A stretch of DNA of 13,656 nucleotides from Pseudorhodobacter antarcticus (GTDB taxonomy: Bacteria > Pseudomonadota > Alphaproteobacteria > Rhodobacterales > Rhodobacteraceae): assembly GCA_945861995.1 (NCBI GenBank), contig CAMAWZ010000031.1:1-13656 (forward strand). The letters are read 5' to 3'. The position numbers were made by a program, and so were the translations under genes. Position 1 is the stretch's first letter. Each line of letters opens with the position of its first letter. Shown here piece after piece: positions 5,949-13,656 of this stretch. The notes beneath the pieces were generated by a model that saw only the letters and a program-made list of their open reading frames with translations, did not search any database and had not been told where the DNA came from.

Positions 5949-7038
5949 CGCCGGCAAAGACCCCCGCCGCCACCATGGCCAGCGAAACCACGCCAAACAC
6001 CCAGAAAAACCCAAAACTCCCCAAATAGGGCAGCGCAGGCGATAGGATCAGCGGCGCTACGATGCCGCCCACCATCCCTGCCGCGATAATCGCAACCGCC
6101 GTGCGCGGATGGCCGCCCATCGTGGCCGATGCCGCCACATACATACTGGGAAAGAACAGCCCCGCGCAAAAGCCCATCGCCACAAACCCAGCGCTGGGCA
6201 GAACGGCAGCGCTGAAGATCGACGCAAGCCCGCAGCCCAGCAGCGCCAGTGTTGCCGTTGTCAGCGCAGGCAAGCGGTGCGCGACAAAGGTCAGCAAAAC
6301 CCGCGCCACCAGAAAGCCGATGAAAAAGACAGACAGCAGTTCCGCCGCGCGCACTTCGCCCACGCCGGCGCGGATCAGGGCCGTTGGGCCAAGGCCAATC
6401 AGGCTGGCCTCAATCGCTATGGCCATGCCGGGGAAAATCAAGATCGGCCAATGGGGGGCACACGGGGTTGGGACGGCGGCGGCGGCAGGCTCGCCCGCGC
6501 CACGGCCCGCGCGGCCCGCAAACACCCAGATCAGCGCGGCAAGCCCGGCACATATCAGAAAGGTGGGCGCGGGGTTATTGTTCAGCGCCACAAAAACCAG
6601 TGGCGCGGCAATGGCGCCAATGCCAAAACAGGCGTTGATCAGGCTAACCATGGCTGGCCCGCGCGGGCCAAAGGCCGCCAAGACGCGCGGGTTAAACACG
6701 ACCGTTGCCGCGCCATAACCCGCGCCAAACAGCACGCCGCCCGCAAGGGCAATGCCAAAATGTGCCCCCCATGCCAGCAGCAGCGACCCCGCCAGCATCA
6801 AAACCAGCACATGGCGCGGCGTGATCTTTTGCGGATAGACAAACATCATCCCCCCCCCCACCGCGCAGCCACTCCAATGCGACGAAACCAGCAGCCCAAC
6901 AGTGGATACATCCATCGCAAAGGCACGCGAATAGGCGGGCAGGGTTGGCCCATACAGCGATTGCCCCGCCCCCATCAGAATAAAGCTAGCGATAGATGCA
7001 AACAGCAGGGCGGCATGGGTTTTAACAAGATCACGCAT
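5908..7038 (-). CDS. Major facilitator superfamily transporter
   Basis: A 376-residue inner-membrane protein with about twelve hydrophobic segments in two groups of six, separated by a polar, alanine- and proline-rich central loop (GRGAGEPAAAAVPT region). The second segment pair holds the MFS-like stretch GVLFGAGYGAATVVFNPRV, and NACFGIGAIAAPLVF resembles the fifth segment of the family. The usual loop 2-3 motif A (GxxxDRxGRR) is not recognisable; its place is taken by GGGMMFVYPQKITPR. The ATG at 7038 is chosen because AAGGA precedes it by six bases; an in-frame extension of 16 codons is unlikely. The gene follows pbpC after 48 bases in the same direction and overlaps the phosphatase gene tail-to-tail. 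It contains a ten-G run in the coding strand. The substrate is unknown. Confidence 0.9.
   Translation of the reverse strand: MRDLVKTHAALLFASIASFILMGAGQSLYGPTLPAYSRAFAMDVSTVGLLVSSHWSGCAVGGGMMFVYPQKITPRHVLVLMLAGSLLLAWGAHFGIALAGGVLFGAGYGAATVVFNPRVLAAFGPRGPAMVSLINACFGIGAIAAPLVFVALNNNPAPTFLICAGLAALIWVFAGRAGRGAGEPAAAAVPTPCAPHWPILIFPGMAIAIEASLIGLGPTALIRAGVGEVRAAELLSVFFIGFLVARVLLTFVAHRLPALTTATLALLGCGLASIFSAAVLPSAGFVAMGFCAGLFFPSMYVAASATMGGHPRTAVAIIAAGMVGGIVAPLILSPALPYLGSFGFFWVFGVVSLAMVAAGVFAGASLLGPAASAPAA
6850..6859 (-). repeat. Homopolymeric G10 tract inside the MFS gene
   Basis: Ten consecutive C on the plus strand (ten G in the coding strand) cover the last base of the V60 codon and the codons of G61-G63 of the transporter. 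It is the longest single-base run noticed in the window; others reach seven. Gain or loss of one base would shift the frame about 60 codons into the gene and abolish the protein. Confidence 0.95.
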
Positions 7039-7044
7039 AGGGTT

Positions 7045-7049
7045 TCCTT
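7045..7049 (-). promoter_or_regulatory. Ribosome binding site of the MFS gene
   Basis: On the minus strand AAGGA lies six bases before the ATG at 7038 and supports that start. The 48-base spacer between pbpC and this gene shows no convincing terminator, so co-transcription with pbpC is possible. Confidence 0.7.
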
Positions 7050-7086
7050 TTTGCGCCGTCATGCGCGGGCGCGGGCCGTCTGTCAA

Positions 7087-9141
7087 TTAGGGATTGCGCA
7101 GGCGAATGCGCGATTGGGTTGACCTGCCTTGCGCATCAATCACGGAAAGCGTCACAAACCCAGCAGTTAGGGTCGAAATCATCACTTCTGGCGCGGTTAG
7201 GCCCGCGCGCAGCGGCGCGTTATTGGCCATAATCGTATAAGGGGCTGTGCCGCCTTCGATCCGCAGCAGCAGACCAGATTTCATCAGCTCTACTTCGGCC
7301 CCATCGGGTGGGAAAATCAGCTTTGGCGCGCCAAGTTTGGCATCAAAGGCCGCGCCGCGCGGTTGAAACTCGCGCAGGGGTTCGGGCAACTGATCGCCCG
7401 CAACAAGCAGGGTTTCGGGCGGGGCAGGGGGCTGCGGGGTAAGCGCGGGTTTGATCCGCGCAAAGGCTGAAAACAGCACTGGGGCGGCCAAATCGGCCCC
7501 AAGCGCGCCAGGCATGGGCGTGCCATCGGGGCGGCCCATCCAAACCCCCACCACATGCGCGCCGTCATAGCCAATCGCCCAAGCATCGCGGTTGCCATAG
7601 GAGGTGCCCGTTTTATAAGCCAACCGATTGGCAGACGCGCCCGCGGGCGGGGGAAGCCCCGCCAAAATATCGCCGACCTGCCAAGCCGATGCACGCGACA
7701 GCAGGCGCTGCCCCGTACCTTGCCCATTGCCTAGTGCGGCCGGCGACGCCGTCAGCGGCAGGGCAACGCCGCCCCGCGCAATCGCCCCATACAGTTGCAC
7801 CAAATCGTGCAACGATATGCCAATCCCGCCCAAAGCAACCGCCAGCCCCGCTTGGCCATTTGGCAGTTCATTCTGCACCCCCGCCCGCGATAGGGCCGAA
7901 AGCAGTTTTTCTGGCCCCAGTGCCTGCGTCAGCGCCACCACAGGAATGTTCAAAGATTGTTGCAGCGCCGACCGCATCCGCAGTTTCCCGCGAAAATGGC
8001 GGTCAAAATTTTGGGGGCGATAGCCGCCAAAATCGGTAGGGCGGTCATCAATCAGCGTTTCGGGGTGGCCCAGCCCCTCGTCAAAGGCAAGCCCATAAAT
8101 CAGCGGCTTTAACGTAGAGCCGGGGCTGCGGCGGGCTGTGGTCATATCCACAAACCCCGCCCGCCCATCGGCGCGGTAGGCGGCGGAACCGACCGAGGCC
8201 AGCACTTCGCCAGAGGCGTGATTTGCCACAACAATGGCAATTTGCACCTGCGCGCCAATGTTTGAAACAGTCTCTAACGCCAAGGATTCAAGGCTAATTT
8301 GTAGGGATTTGTCCAAAGTAGACTGAACTTTTCGCGCGCCCGAATTGGCACTGCGCAGGCTGTCAGACAGATGCGGCGCAAATGCGGGAAAAGGCGCACG
8401 GGCGCGCGGGGCCGCTTCGCGCTGGGCGGCGGCGGCCTCGTCAGCGCTGATCAGGCCATCGCGCACCAAACGCGCCAGAACGCGGGTGCGGGCCGCGATT
8501 GCGGCATCTGGGGCTCGGTCGGGGCGGCGCGCTTCGGGTGATTGCGGCAGAGCAATCAGCAGCGCAATTTCGGCAGGGGTCAGGCGTCGCGGCTCTTTAC
8601 CGAAATAGGCCAGCGTTGCCGCGCGCAGCCCTTCCAAATTGCCGCCAAAGGGCGCGATATTCAGATGCAGCTGCAAAATCTCTGGCTTAGAAAGGTGCGA
8701 TTCCAGCGCCAGCGCCAGCCGCATCTGCCGCCACTTGCCCGCCATTTGCCCTGTGCCGCTGCCCTCTAGCAGCCGCGCAACCTGCATGGTCAGCGTCGAT
8801 GCGCCAGATACGACCCGTCCGTTCCAAACGGCCTGCGCCCCCGCCCGCAGCAGCGCGCGCAGATCAATGCCGTGGTGAGTGTAAAACCGCGCGTCTTCAT
8901 AGGCGACCAGCCCCGCCACAAAATCGGGATCAACGTCGCCCAGATCAACGCCCAGCCGCCAACGCCCGCCCGCCGCGGTATAGGCGCGCAGCAGATCGCC
9001 GTTTCTGTCCAGCACTTCGGTGCCGACCGCAACTTGCAAAATCGGCAGGCGGGTATCCGCGATCCAATCGTCAAAGCGGTCGCGCCCATAGGCGGTCAGG
9101 CCCAGCGCAAGGGCGGCGGCAAAGATCCACCCTGCGCGCAC
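7087..9141 (-). CDS. pbpC: Penicillin-binding protein 1C (bifunctional transglycosylase/transpeptidase)
   Basis: A 684-residue class A penicillin-binding protein with an N-terminal membrane anchor (about residues 4-18) and a periplasmic body. The family-51 glycosyltransferase domain has the catalytic EDARFYTHHGID (E82) and GASTLTMQ (113-120). The transpeptidase domain has all three active-site motifs: STLK (S342 to K345), SLN (396-398) and KTGTS (510-514). The C-terminal stretch from about 600 fits the small domain that marks PBP1C and is absent from PBP1A and PBP1B. The protein is somewhat shorter than the 770 residues in Escherichia coli. The start is a GTG at 9141, three bases after the stop of the macroglobulin gene and in the same frame. 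No Shine-Dalgarno is visible, so translation probably depends on the upstream gene. PBP1C is thought to repair peptidoglycan in partnership with the macroglobulin. Confidence 0.96.
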   Translation of the reverse strand: MRAGWIFAAALALGLTAYGRDRFDDWIADTRLPILQVAVGTEVLDRNGDLLRAYTAAGGRWRLGVDLGDVDPDFVAGLVAYEDARFYTHHGIDLRALLRAGAQAVWNGRVVSGASTLTMQVARLLEGSGTGQMAGKWRQMRLALALESHLSKPEILQLHLNIAPFGGNLEGLRAATLAYFGKEPRRLTPAEIALLIALPQSPEARRPDRAPDAAIAARTRVLARLVRDGLISADEAAAAQREAAPRARAPFPAFAPHLSDSLRSANSGARKVQSTLDKSLQISLESLALETVSNIGAQVQIAIVVANHASGEVLASVGSAAYRADGRAGFVDMTTARRSPGSTLKPLIYGLAFDEGLGHPETLIDDRPTDFGGYRPQNFDRHFRGKLRMRSALQQSLNIPVVALTQALGPEKLLSALSRAGVQNELPNGQAGLAVALGGIGISLHDLVQLYGAIARGGVALPLTASPAALGNGQGTGQRLLSRASAWQVGDILAGLPPPAGASANRLAYKTGTSYGNRDAWAIGYDGAHVVGVWMGRPDGTPMPGALGADLAAPVLFSAFARIKPALTPQPPAPPETLLVAGDQLPEPLREFQPRGAAFDAKLGAPKLIFPPDGAEVELMKSGLLLRIEGGTAPYTIMANNAPLRAGLTAPEVMISTLTAGFVTLSVIDAQGRSTQSRIRLRNP

Positions 9142-9144
9142 GGC

Positions 9145-12100
9145 TTAGGGCATGATCACAACGCGCCCAGCGTCACTGCGGGCCGAAAGATCGGGGCGAT
9201 ACATATCTTCCACCACGGCGGCGGGGTGGTGAAATTCCCCCGCCGACACGGCGCGCACAACATAGCCCAAACGGAACGGCGCGTTGTCCATTCGGTTCAC
9301 CGCAGACAAGAACCGATCTTGGCGGAATTCGGTGTGCGCGGTCTCCGCCAGCAGATCAAACTCTGCCAGCGCAGGCAGGGCGCTGCCAATGAGGCTTGGA
9401 TTATCAATCTCAAACCCTGCAGGTAGCGGATCGTTTACCATTAGCCGCGCTTCACCGCGCCCAAAGGGCGTGATTTCCAGAACGACTGCTAGGCGCGTGC
9501 CAACACTTACAGCGCTTGCATCCACAAGCGCACCATCCAGCGTGAAATAGCTGCGCGTAATGGCGTAACCCGCGCCGTCTGCCGCCTCGGGCCCTGTGGG
9601 TGTGCCGATGGTAGTAACTGTCAGGCTGGTATCTGCGCCGTTGTTTTTGATCAGCACTGGCGCGGCCATAGCATCGGTCATTTGTATCGCGGGGCCAGAT
9701 ACGGGCGCGCCGTTGACGGTGATGTCACTGGCTGTGCCCGCATCATTCATCGCGGCGGCGGCAAGCAGTGTCCAAACCTGTTCTTGCGTTGACAGCGCGC
9801 GCGGGGCCGCAATGGCGGCAAGTAGCTTTTGCGTATCGACCACTTGGCTTTTCGCTTCGGTGGCCAAGGCCAGAACAACGGCCGCATCGCGCAGGTTAGT
9901 GCCATAATCGGCGCGCCAAATCTGTCCGGCCTCGCCATTGCCCAGCGCATCCACCGCGGCGGCAGCGCGGGCGAACATGGTATCCGCGCGCTGCTGATCG
10001 CCATAGCTGGCCAGCGCTGCGCCTAGTTGGGCCTGCGCTGCGGGGGTGGCAAAAGCATCGCCCTTAACGTCGGCATAGTATCGCAAATCGCCAATGGCTG
10101 CCGCCCCTTCGCGCGCCAGAACCATCAGCGCATAGGCCAGACCTTCGCCGCCATAGTCGAAATCGGGGAAATAGTTGACTTGATTGCGCAGGTTATCCAG
10201 CGCCATGCGGAAGGCTTGATCTGGCATCTCGAACCCGCGCGCGCGGGCACGGCCCAAAAAGTCGGTGATATAGGCGTCCAGCCACATATCGCCGCCCTCG
10301 CCCACTTGCCACAGGCCAAAGGCGCCGCTGGCGTTTTGTGTGACCAACACGGCGTTTAGTGCCGCATTTATCCGTGCAGGCAGGTCTTCGGGCGCGCTTA
10401 TGCCCAGCCCCGTGGTCAGATCAGACAGGTACAAAAGCGGCATCGCTTTGGATGTGATCTGCTCGGTACAGCCATAGGGATAGCCATCCAGCGCCTGCAT
10501 GATACCCGCCGCATTCAGCCGCGCCATTGGGCCAGCTGTCAGCGTGGCCTTGGCTGTGCCTGCCATCAGCCCATCAAACAGGGCGCTATCTGCGGTAAAT
10601 TCCGCCCCTGCTACTAGATCAAAGCGTGATGTGCGCACGATGGGGGCATCGTTGATTTGCACGGGCAAGGTCAGCGTCTTTTGCAGCGTCTTCCCGTCAG
10701 GCGTGGTCAGCGCCACGGTGATGGTCTGGTTGCCCAAGGCATCTGCCACAATCGGCACTTCGATGCGTGCTGTGGCCTTGTCGCCCAGATCTACCGATGC
10801 TGGCACATCGCCCAGCGTCAGGCCTGTGGCGGTGGCAGTCAGTGCCATTTGCCCCGTGGGGCCCGTGGCATGGGTGATGTCCAGCGCTAGGCGCGCGGTA
10901 TCGCCCAGCGCCATAAAGCGTGGCAGGCTGGCCGCAACCACCACAGGATCGCGCACCAGCACATCTGCGCTGGCCTGCCCAACGGCTGTTTTCGACCACG
11001 CAATCGCCATAACCTTCACCGTGCCGTTAAAGGCGGGCAGGGTAAAGGACGCGCGGGCATAGCCATCGTCCCCAACCGCAACTGGGCCTGTGAAATAGGC
11101 CACCAATTCTTCTGTGGGCGGGGGGGCTTGCAGGCGCGCATTTGCACCCGCATCGCCACCAGAACGCACAGTGCCCATCGCGCCATTTAGCCCATCAATC
11201 AGGCGGCCATAAATATCGCGAATGCCCACGCCCAATTTGCGCTGGCCAAAATAATGATCCATCGGGTCGGGCGGGGTAAACCCTGTTAGGTTCAAAATTC
11301 CCTGATCGACGGCGGCGATGGTGACATAGGCCGTCTCACCTGTCGCCACGCCATCAACCTTTACCGCCATATCCAGCGGGCCGCGCGGCGCAGCCTCCGC
11401 TGCGGTTTCAATGCTGGCGGCCAGTGCGCGCTGCGCAGGGTCTATGCTGGCATGGGCCACGCCCAGCGCGCGGGCAGGGTTGCGGCCAGCGGCACTGTCC
11501 ATTCCGCGCAGGGCGGATGCGGTTACATAAACCCCCGTGCCCCAATCATCGGTGACGGGCAGTTCAACCGTATTCTCGCCCGCCTTTACCGCCACCGCCT
11601 GCATCGCAATCAGGCGGTTTGACAGAACTTGCACCAGCGCCACGCCATCGGTCCGCGCAACCATGCGCAATTTGGCAGTGTCGCCCGCGCGGTAACTGGG
11701 CGCATCCAGCGCCATTTCCAGCATATCGGGCGTGGCCGCCGTATCGGCCCCACCATACCAGCCTGCCGAAAACAGAGTGGACGCCGCCGTGCCATCGGGC
11801 GCAGTCAGCGCCAATTCAAACTCGCCCCATGTGACTGGAATGGCGATTTCGGTCGCCGTCTTGCCCGTTTGCACCACACCTTCTGCAATTTTGCTGCGTG
11901 TGGTCACAGGTTCCCAATACCAATTGCCGCTGTTTTGATACCATTGATAATCGGTTTCCACGCGTGTCGCTGTCCAAGCCAAATCGCGCGCAGCCGCCGC
12001 GCCATCTTTATTCAGCGCAATCAGGGCAAAGCGCGCCTCGCCGCCCTCGGGTGCTGCACCATCGAACAGGGGTTTGATCCCGATCATCTGGGCCGACGGG

Positions 12101-13656
12101 GCCAAGATTTGCGTGATTTTACGCTCGACAGGGCGGGCAGAGCCATCGGCGATGCGCACGGTTGCTTCCATTTGCAAAGGCTTGTTTGGATTGTCCACTT
12201 GCGGCATCGCAAGGGCGATGGTGGCCAGACCATCTGCATCGGTGCGGCTGCCTGCAATCGTCTCTAACCCCGCCGAAAAGGCAGCATCGTGGCGGCCAAA
12301 GGTAAAGCCCTGCCAATCGGACAAACCATCCGCCAAGGATAGGCCCACTTCGCCCTCTATTGCCAAATCGCTGGCAGGCGCGCCAAACAAATATTGCGCA
12401 TCCAGCGTCAGTTGCGGCACATCGCCAAGGCGGATGGGGGCATCGGGCAGGGTCAGGGCAAAATCAATGCGTTCGGGCAGAAAATCTTCAACCAAAAAGG
12501 TCTTGCGCGCCAATGCGGGCGCGTCTGTATCGGCGAACATCTCGATCTTCCACTGGCCGCGCGGGGCGCTATCTGCCACGGGCAGCGAAAATACGTGCCC
12601 GCCTGCGCCGCCATCAGACACGACCGCGCGGGAATATTCCACACCATCGGGGCGCGATAGAACTGCCGTCAACGGAAGGTTTTCAACCGCCGCCATGGCA
12701 GAATCGCGCGCCAAAGCTGTGACATATACCGTCTCGCCCGCGCGATACGCCCCGCGATCTGTGGCCATGAACACATCCACAGGCGGGGCGGCAGCGCGGC
12801 CCGCAACGCCGCGATCCGAAAGATCAAATTCGGCATCATTTAGCGACAAAAACGCCATATCCGCATCACCCAAGCGGGCCACAATCAGCGCGGGGGCGGC
12901 GGCCCCTGTGCCTGCGTTTAGGGCGGCGTCAAAACGCGCGTAGCCCTGCGCGTCCGTTGTTGCAGTGGCCAGCACTTCGTTCGCTTCTGATACCAGTTGC
13001 ACATCCGCCCCCGCCTGCGCCGATGCATCGCCAAGGCTGCGGGCAAAAATATGCAGCCCATCTGTGCCGCTTAGGGTGGTCAACCCAATGTCAGACACCA
13101 CAAACCACTGCCAAGCAGACGGCACGGCATAGGAATCTACCCCTGGAACTGTGGCGCGCAGCGCGTAAATACCTGCGGTTTGGCCCGCGAGTGCATCAGC
13201 CAGTGGCAGGCGCGTGGTGACATCAATGTTCACCTCTTGCGTTACATCCGCCTCGCCAGCCCATAATTTCGTACCGATTTGCGCGGTGAAATCGTATTCC
13301 TGATACTGTGCCATTGGGGCCGATAGGAATCCGTTTTGCAGCGCGCGCATCAAATTGCGGTCGGTCACGCGGTACAGCTCTAACCCCAGTTTTTTGGTAT
13401 TGACCGTTTGCACAGGCAGGGCCGCATCGCCCCCCTTTGGCAGCACATAACCGCGCCCAGCAAATCGCACGCCTGGGCTGCGATCACGCACATAAGAGGT
13501 TATATCCACCGATGATGGCAAAACCTGCCCATCCTTGGCGGGCAGCCCCTCGCGGAAGGTCAAGGCATAGCGCTGGCCGTGCTGCAAACCTTCGGCGCAG
13601 ATCTGGGTATAGCCGTCGGATGTAATGGTAATCGCGGCATCTGGCGCAGAAACATA
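9145..13656 (-). CDS. yfhM: Bacterial alpha-2-macroglobulin, YfhM type (5' end outside window)
   Basis: The visible part is 1503 residues and the frame stays open to the right edge, where it still reads as family sequence (ICAEGLQHGQRYALTFREGLPA). The true start, signal peptide and probable lipobox lie outside; Escherichia coli YfhM has 1653 residues. Recognisable along the protein are a macroglobulin MG2 domain (TDRGAYRAGETVYV, about visible residue 300), the conserved segment HYFGQRKLGVGIRDIYGRLIDG (about 800), the A2M domain (about 850-940), the thioester motif CTEQ at bases 10459-10470 (C at about visible residue 1063), a helical thioester domain after it, and a C-terminal MG10-like beta domain. 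An intact CxEQ suggests covalent protease trapping. Such proteins are periplasmic and are found beside pbpC in many proteobacteria. No frameshift or internal stop was found. Confidence 0.96.
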   Translation of the reverse strand, partial: YVSAPDAAITITSDGYTQICAEGLQHGQRYALTFREGLPAKDGQVLPSSVDITSYVRDRSPGVRFAGRGYVLPKGGDAALPVQTVNTKKLGLELYRVTDRNLMRALQNGFLSAPMAQYQEYDFTAQIGTKLWAGEADVTQEVNIDVTTRLPLADALAGQTAGIYALRATVPGVDSYAVPSAWQWFVVSDIGLTTLSGTDGLHIFARSLGDASAQAGADVQLVSEANEVLATATTDAQGYARFDAALNAGTGAAAPALIVARLGDADMAFLSLNDAEFDLSDRGVAGRAAAPPVDVFMATDRGAYRAGETVYVTALARDSAMAAVENLPLTAVLSRPDGVEYSRAVVSDGGAGGHVFSLPVADSAPRGQWKIEMFADTDAPALARKTFLVEDFLPERIDFALTLPDAPIRLGDVPQLTLDAQYLFGAPASDLAIEGEVGLSLADGLSDWQGFTFGRHDAAFSAGLETIAGSRTDADGLATIALAMPQVDNPNKPLQMEATVRIADGSARPVERKITQILAPSAQMIGIKPLFDGAAPEGGEARFALIALNKDGAAAARDLAWTATRVETDYQWYQNSGNWYWEPVTTRSKIAEGVVQTGKTATEIAIPVTWGEFELALTAPDGTAASTLFSAGWYGGADTAATPDMLEMALDAPSYRAGDTAKLRMVARTDGVALVQVLSNRLIAMQAVAVKAGENTVELPVTDDWGTGVYVTASALRGMDSAAGRNPARALGVAHASIDPAQRALAASIETAAEAAPRGPLDMAVKVDGVATGETAYVTIAAVDQGILNLTGFTPPDPMDHYFGQRKLGVGIRDIYGRLIDGLNGAMGTVRSGGDAGANARLQAPPPTEELVAYFTGPVAVGDDGYARASFTLPAFNGTVKVMAIAWSKTAVGQASADVLVRDPVVVAASLPRFMALGDTARLALDITHATGPTGQMALTATATGLTLGDVPASVDLGDKATARIEVPIVADALGNQTITVALTTPDGKTLQKTLTLPVQINDAPIVRTSRFDLVAGAEFTADSALFDGLMAGTAKATLTAGPMARLNAAGIMQALDGYPYGCTEQITSKAMPLLYLSDLTTGLGISAPEDLPARINAALNAVLVTQNASGAFGLWQVGEGGDMWLDAYITDFLGRARARGFEMPDQAFRMALDNLRNQVNYFPDFDYGGEGLAYALMVLAREGAAAIGDLRYYADVKGDAFATPAAQAQLGAALASYGDQQRADTMFARAAAAVDALGNGEAGQIWRADYGTNLRDAAVVLALATEAKSQVVDTQKLLAAIAAPRALSTQEQVWTLLAAAAMNDAGTASDITVNGAPVSGPAIQMTDAMAAPVLIKNNGADTSLTVTTIGTPTGPEAADGAGYAITRSYFTLDGALVDASAVSVGTRLAVVLEITPFGRGEARLMVNDPLPAGFEIDNPSLIGSALPALAEFDLLAETAHTEFRQDRFLSAVNRMDNAPFRLGYVVRAVSAGEFHHPAAVVEDMYRPDLSARSDAGRVVIMP

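Noticed and set aside
6109..7122. Long plus-strand open frame of 337 codons opposite the MFS gene (and a second of 218 codons from 6062)
   Set aside because: Its protein is packed with R, H, Q, K and P and lacks any domain pattern, and the opposite strand encodes a clear membrane transporter. It is a high-G+C antisense shadow.
12074..12943. Plus-strand open frame of 289 codons opposite the macroglobulin gene
   Set aside because: Composition is shadow-like (A, S, R, P rich without motifs), and the minus strand carries continuous macroglobulin sequence.

Overview
The window reads as a gene-dense chromosomal segment of an alphaproteobacterium, most likely a member of the Rhodobacterales. This is inferred from the high G+C coding sequence, the style of the proteins and the divergent serB / serC-serA layout. 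No tRNA, rRNA, CRISPR array, insertion sequence, attachment site or origin was seen. No stretch longer than about 160 bases lacks a gene.

Left part (1-5213). The C-terminal end of a ZapE/AFG1-type ATPase gene enters from the left edge. It converges, with only 3 bases between stop codons, on a TauE/SafE-type (TSUP) permease gene. The permease gene overlaps the end of serB (phosphoserine phosphatase) by 8 bases and is probably translationally coupled to it. Divergent from serB, across a 159-base spacer, lies serC (phosphoserine aminotransferase), followed by serA (phosphoglycerate dehydrogenase). The three enzymes together form the complete phosphorylated route from 3-phosphoglycerate to L-serine: SerA oxidises, SerC transaminates, SerB dephosphorylates. 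The serC leader can fold into an elaborate two-part RNA structure just upstream of the ribosome binding site. serA is closed by a strong intrinsic terminator.

Middle (5214-7086). A PPP-type metallophosphatase gene starts only 9 bases after that terminator. It runs tail-to-tail into, and overlaps by 41 bases, an MFS transporter gene on the minus strand. The transporter gene carries an in-frame run of ten G (coding strand) near its start, at the place where the usual MFS motif A would be, and is a candidate for length-variation switching.

Right part (7087-13656). Two minus-strand genes form a module: a bacterial alpha-2-macroglobulin of the YfhM type, cut by the right edge, with an intact CxEQ thioester motif, followed by pbpC (penicillin-binding protein 1C). 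Their reading frames are the same and are separated only by the stop codon and one further codon. This pairing is a known periplasmic partnership: the macroglobulin is thought to trap attacking proteases while PBP1C repairs peptidoglycan. The MFS gene follows pbpC after 48 bases and may be co-transcribed.

Most of the window is well-explained core metabolism and envelope biology. The points most worth a second look are the structured serC leader, the G10 tract in the transporter gene and the in-frame macroglobulin/pbpC junction.
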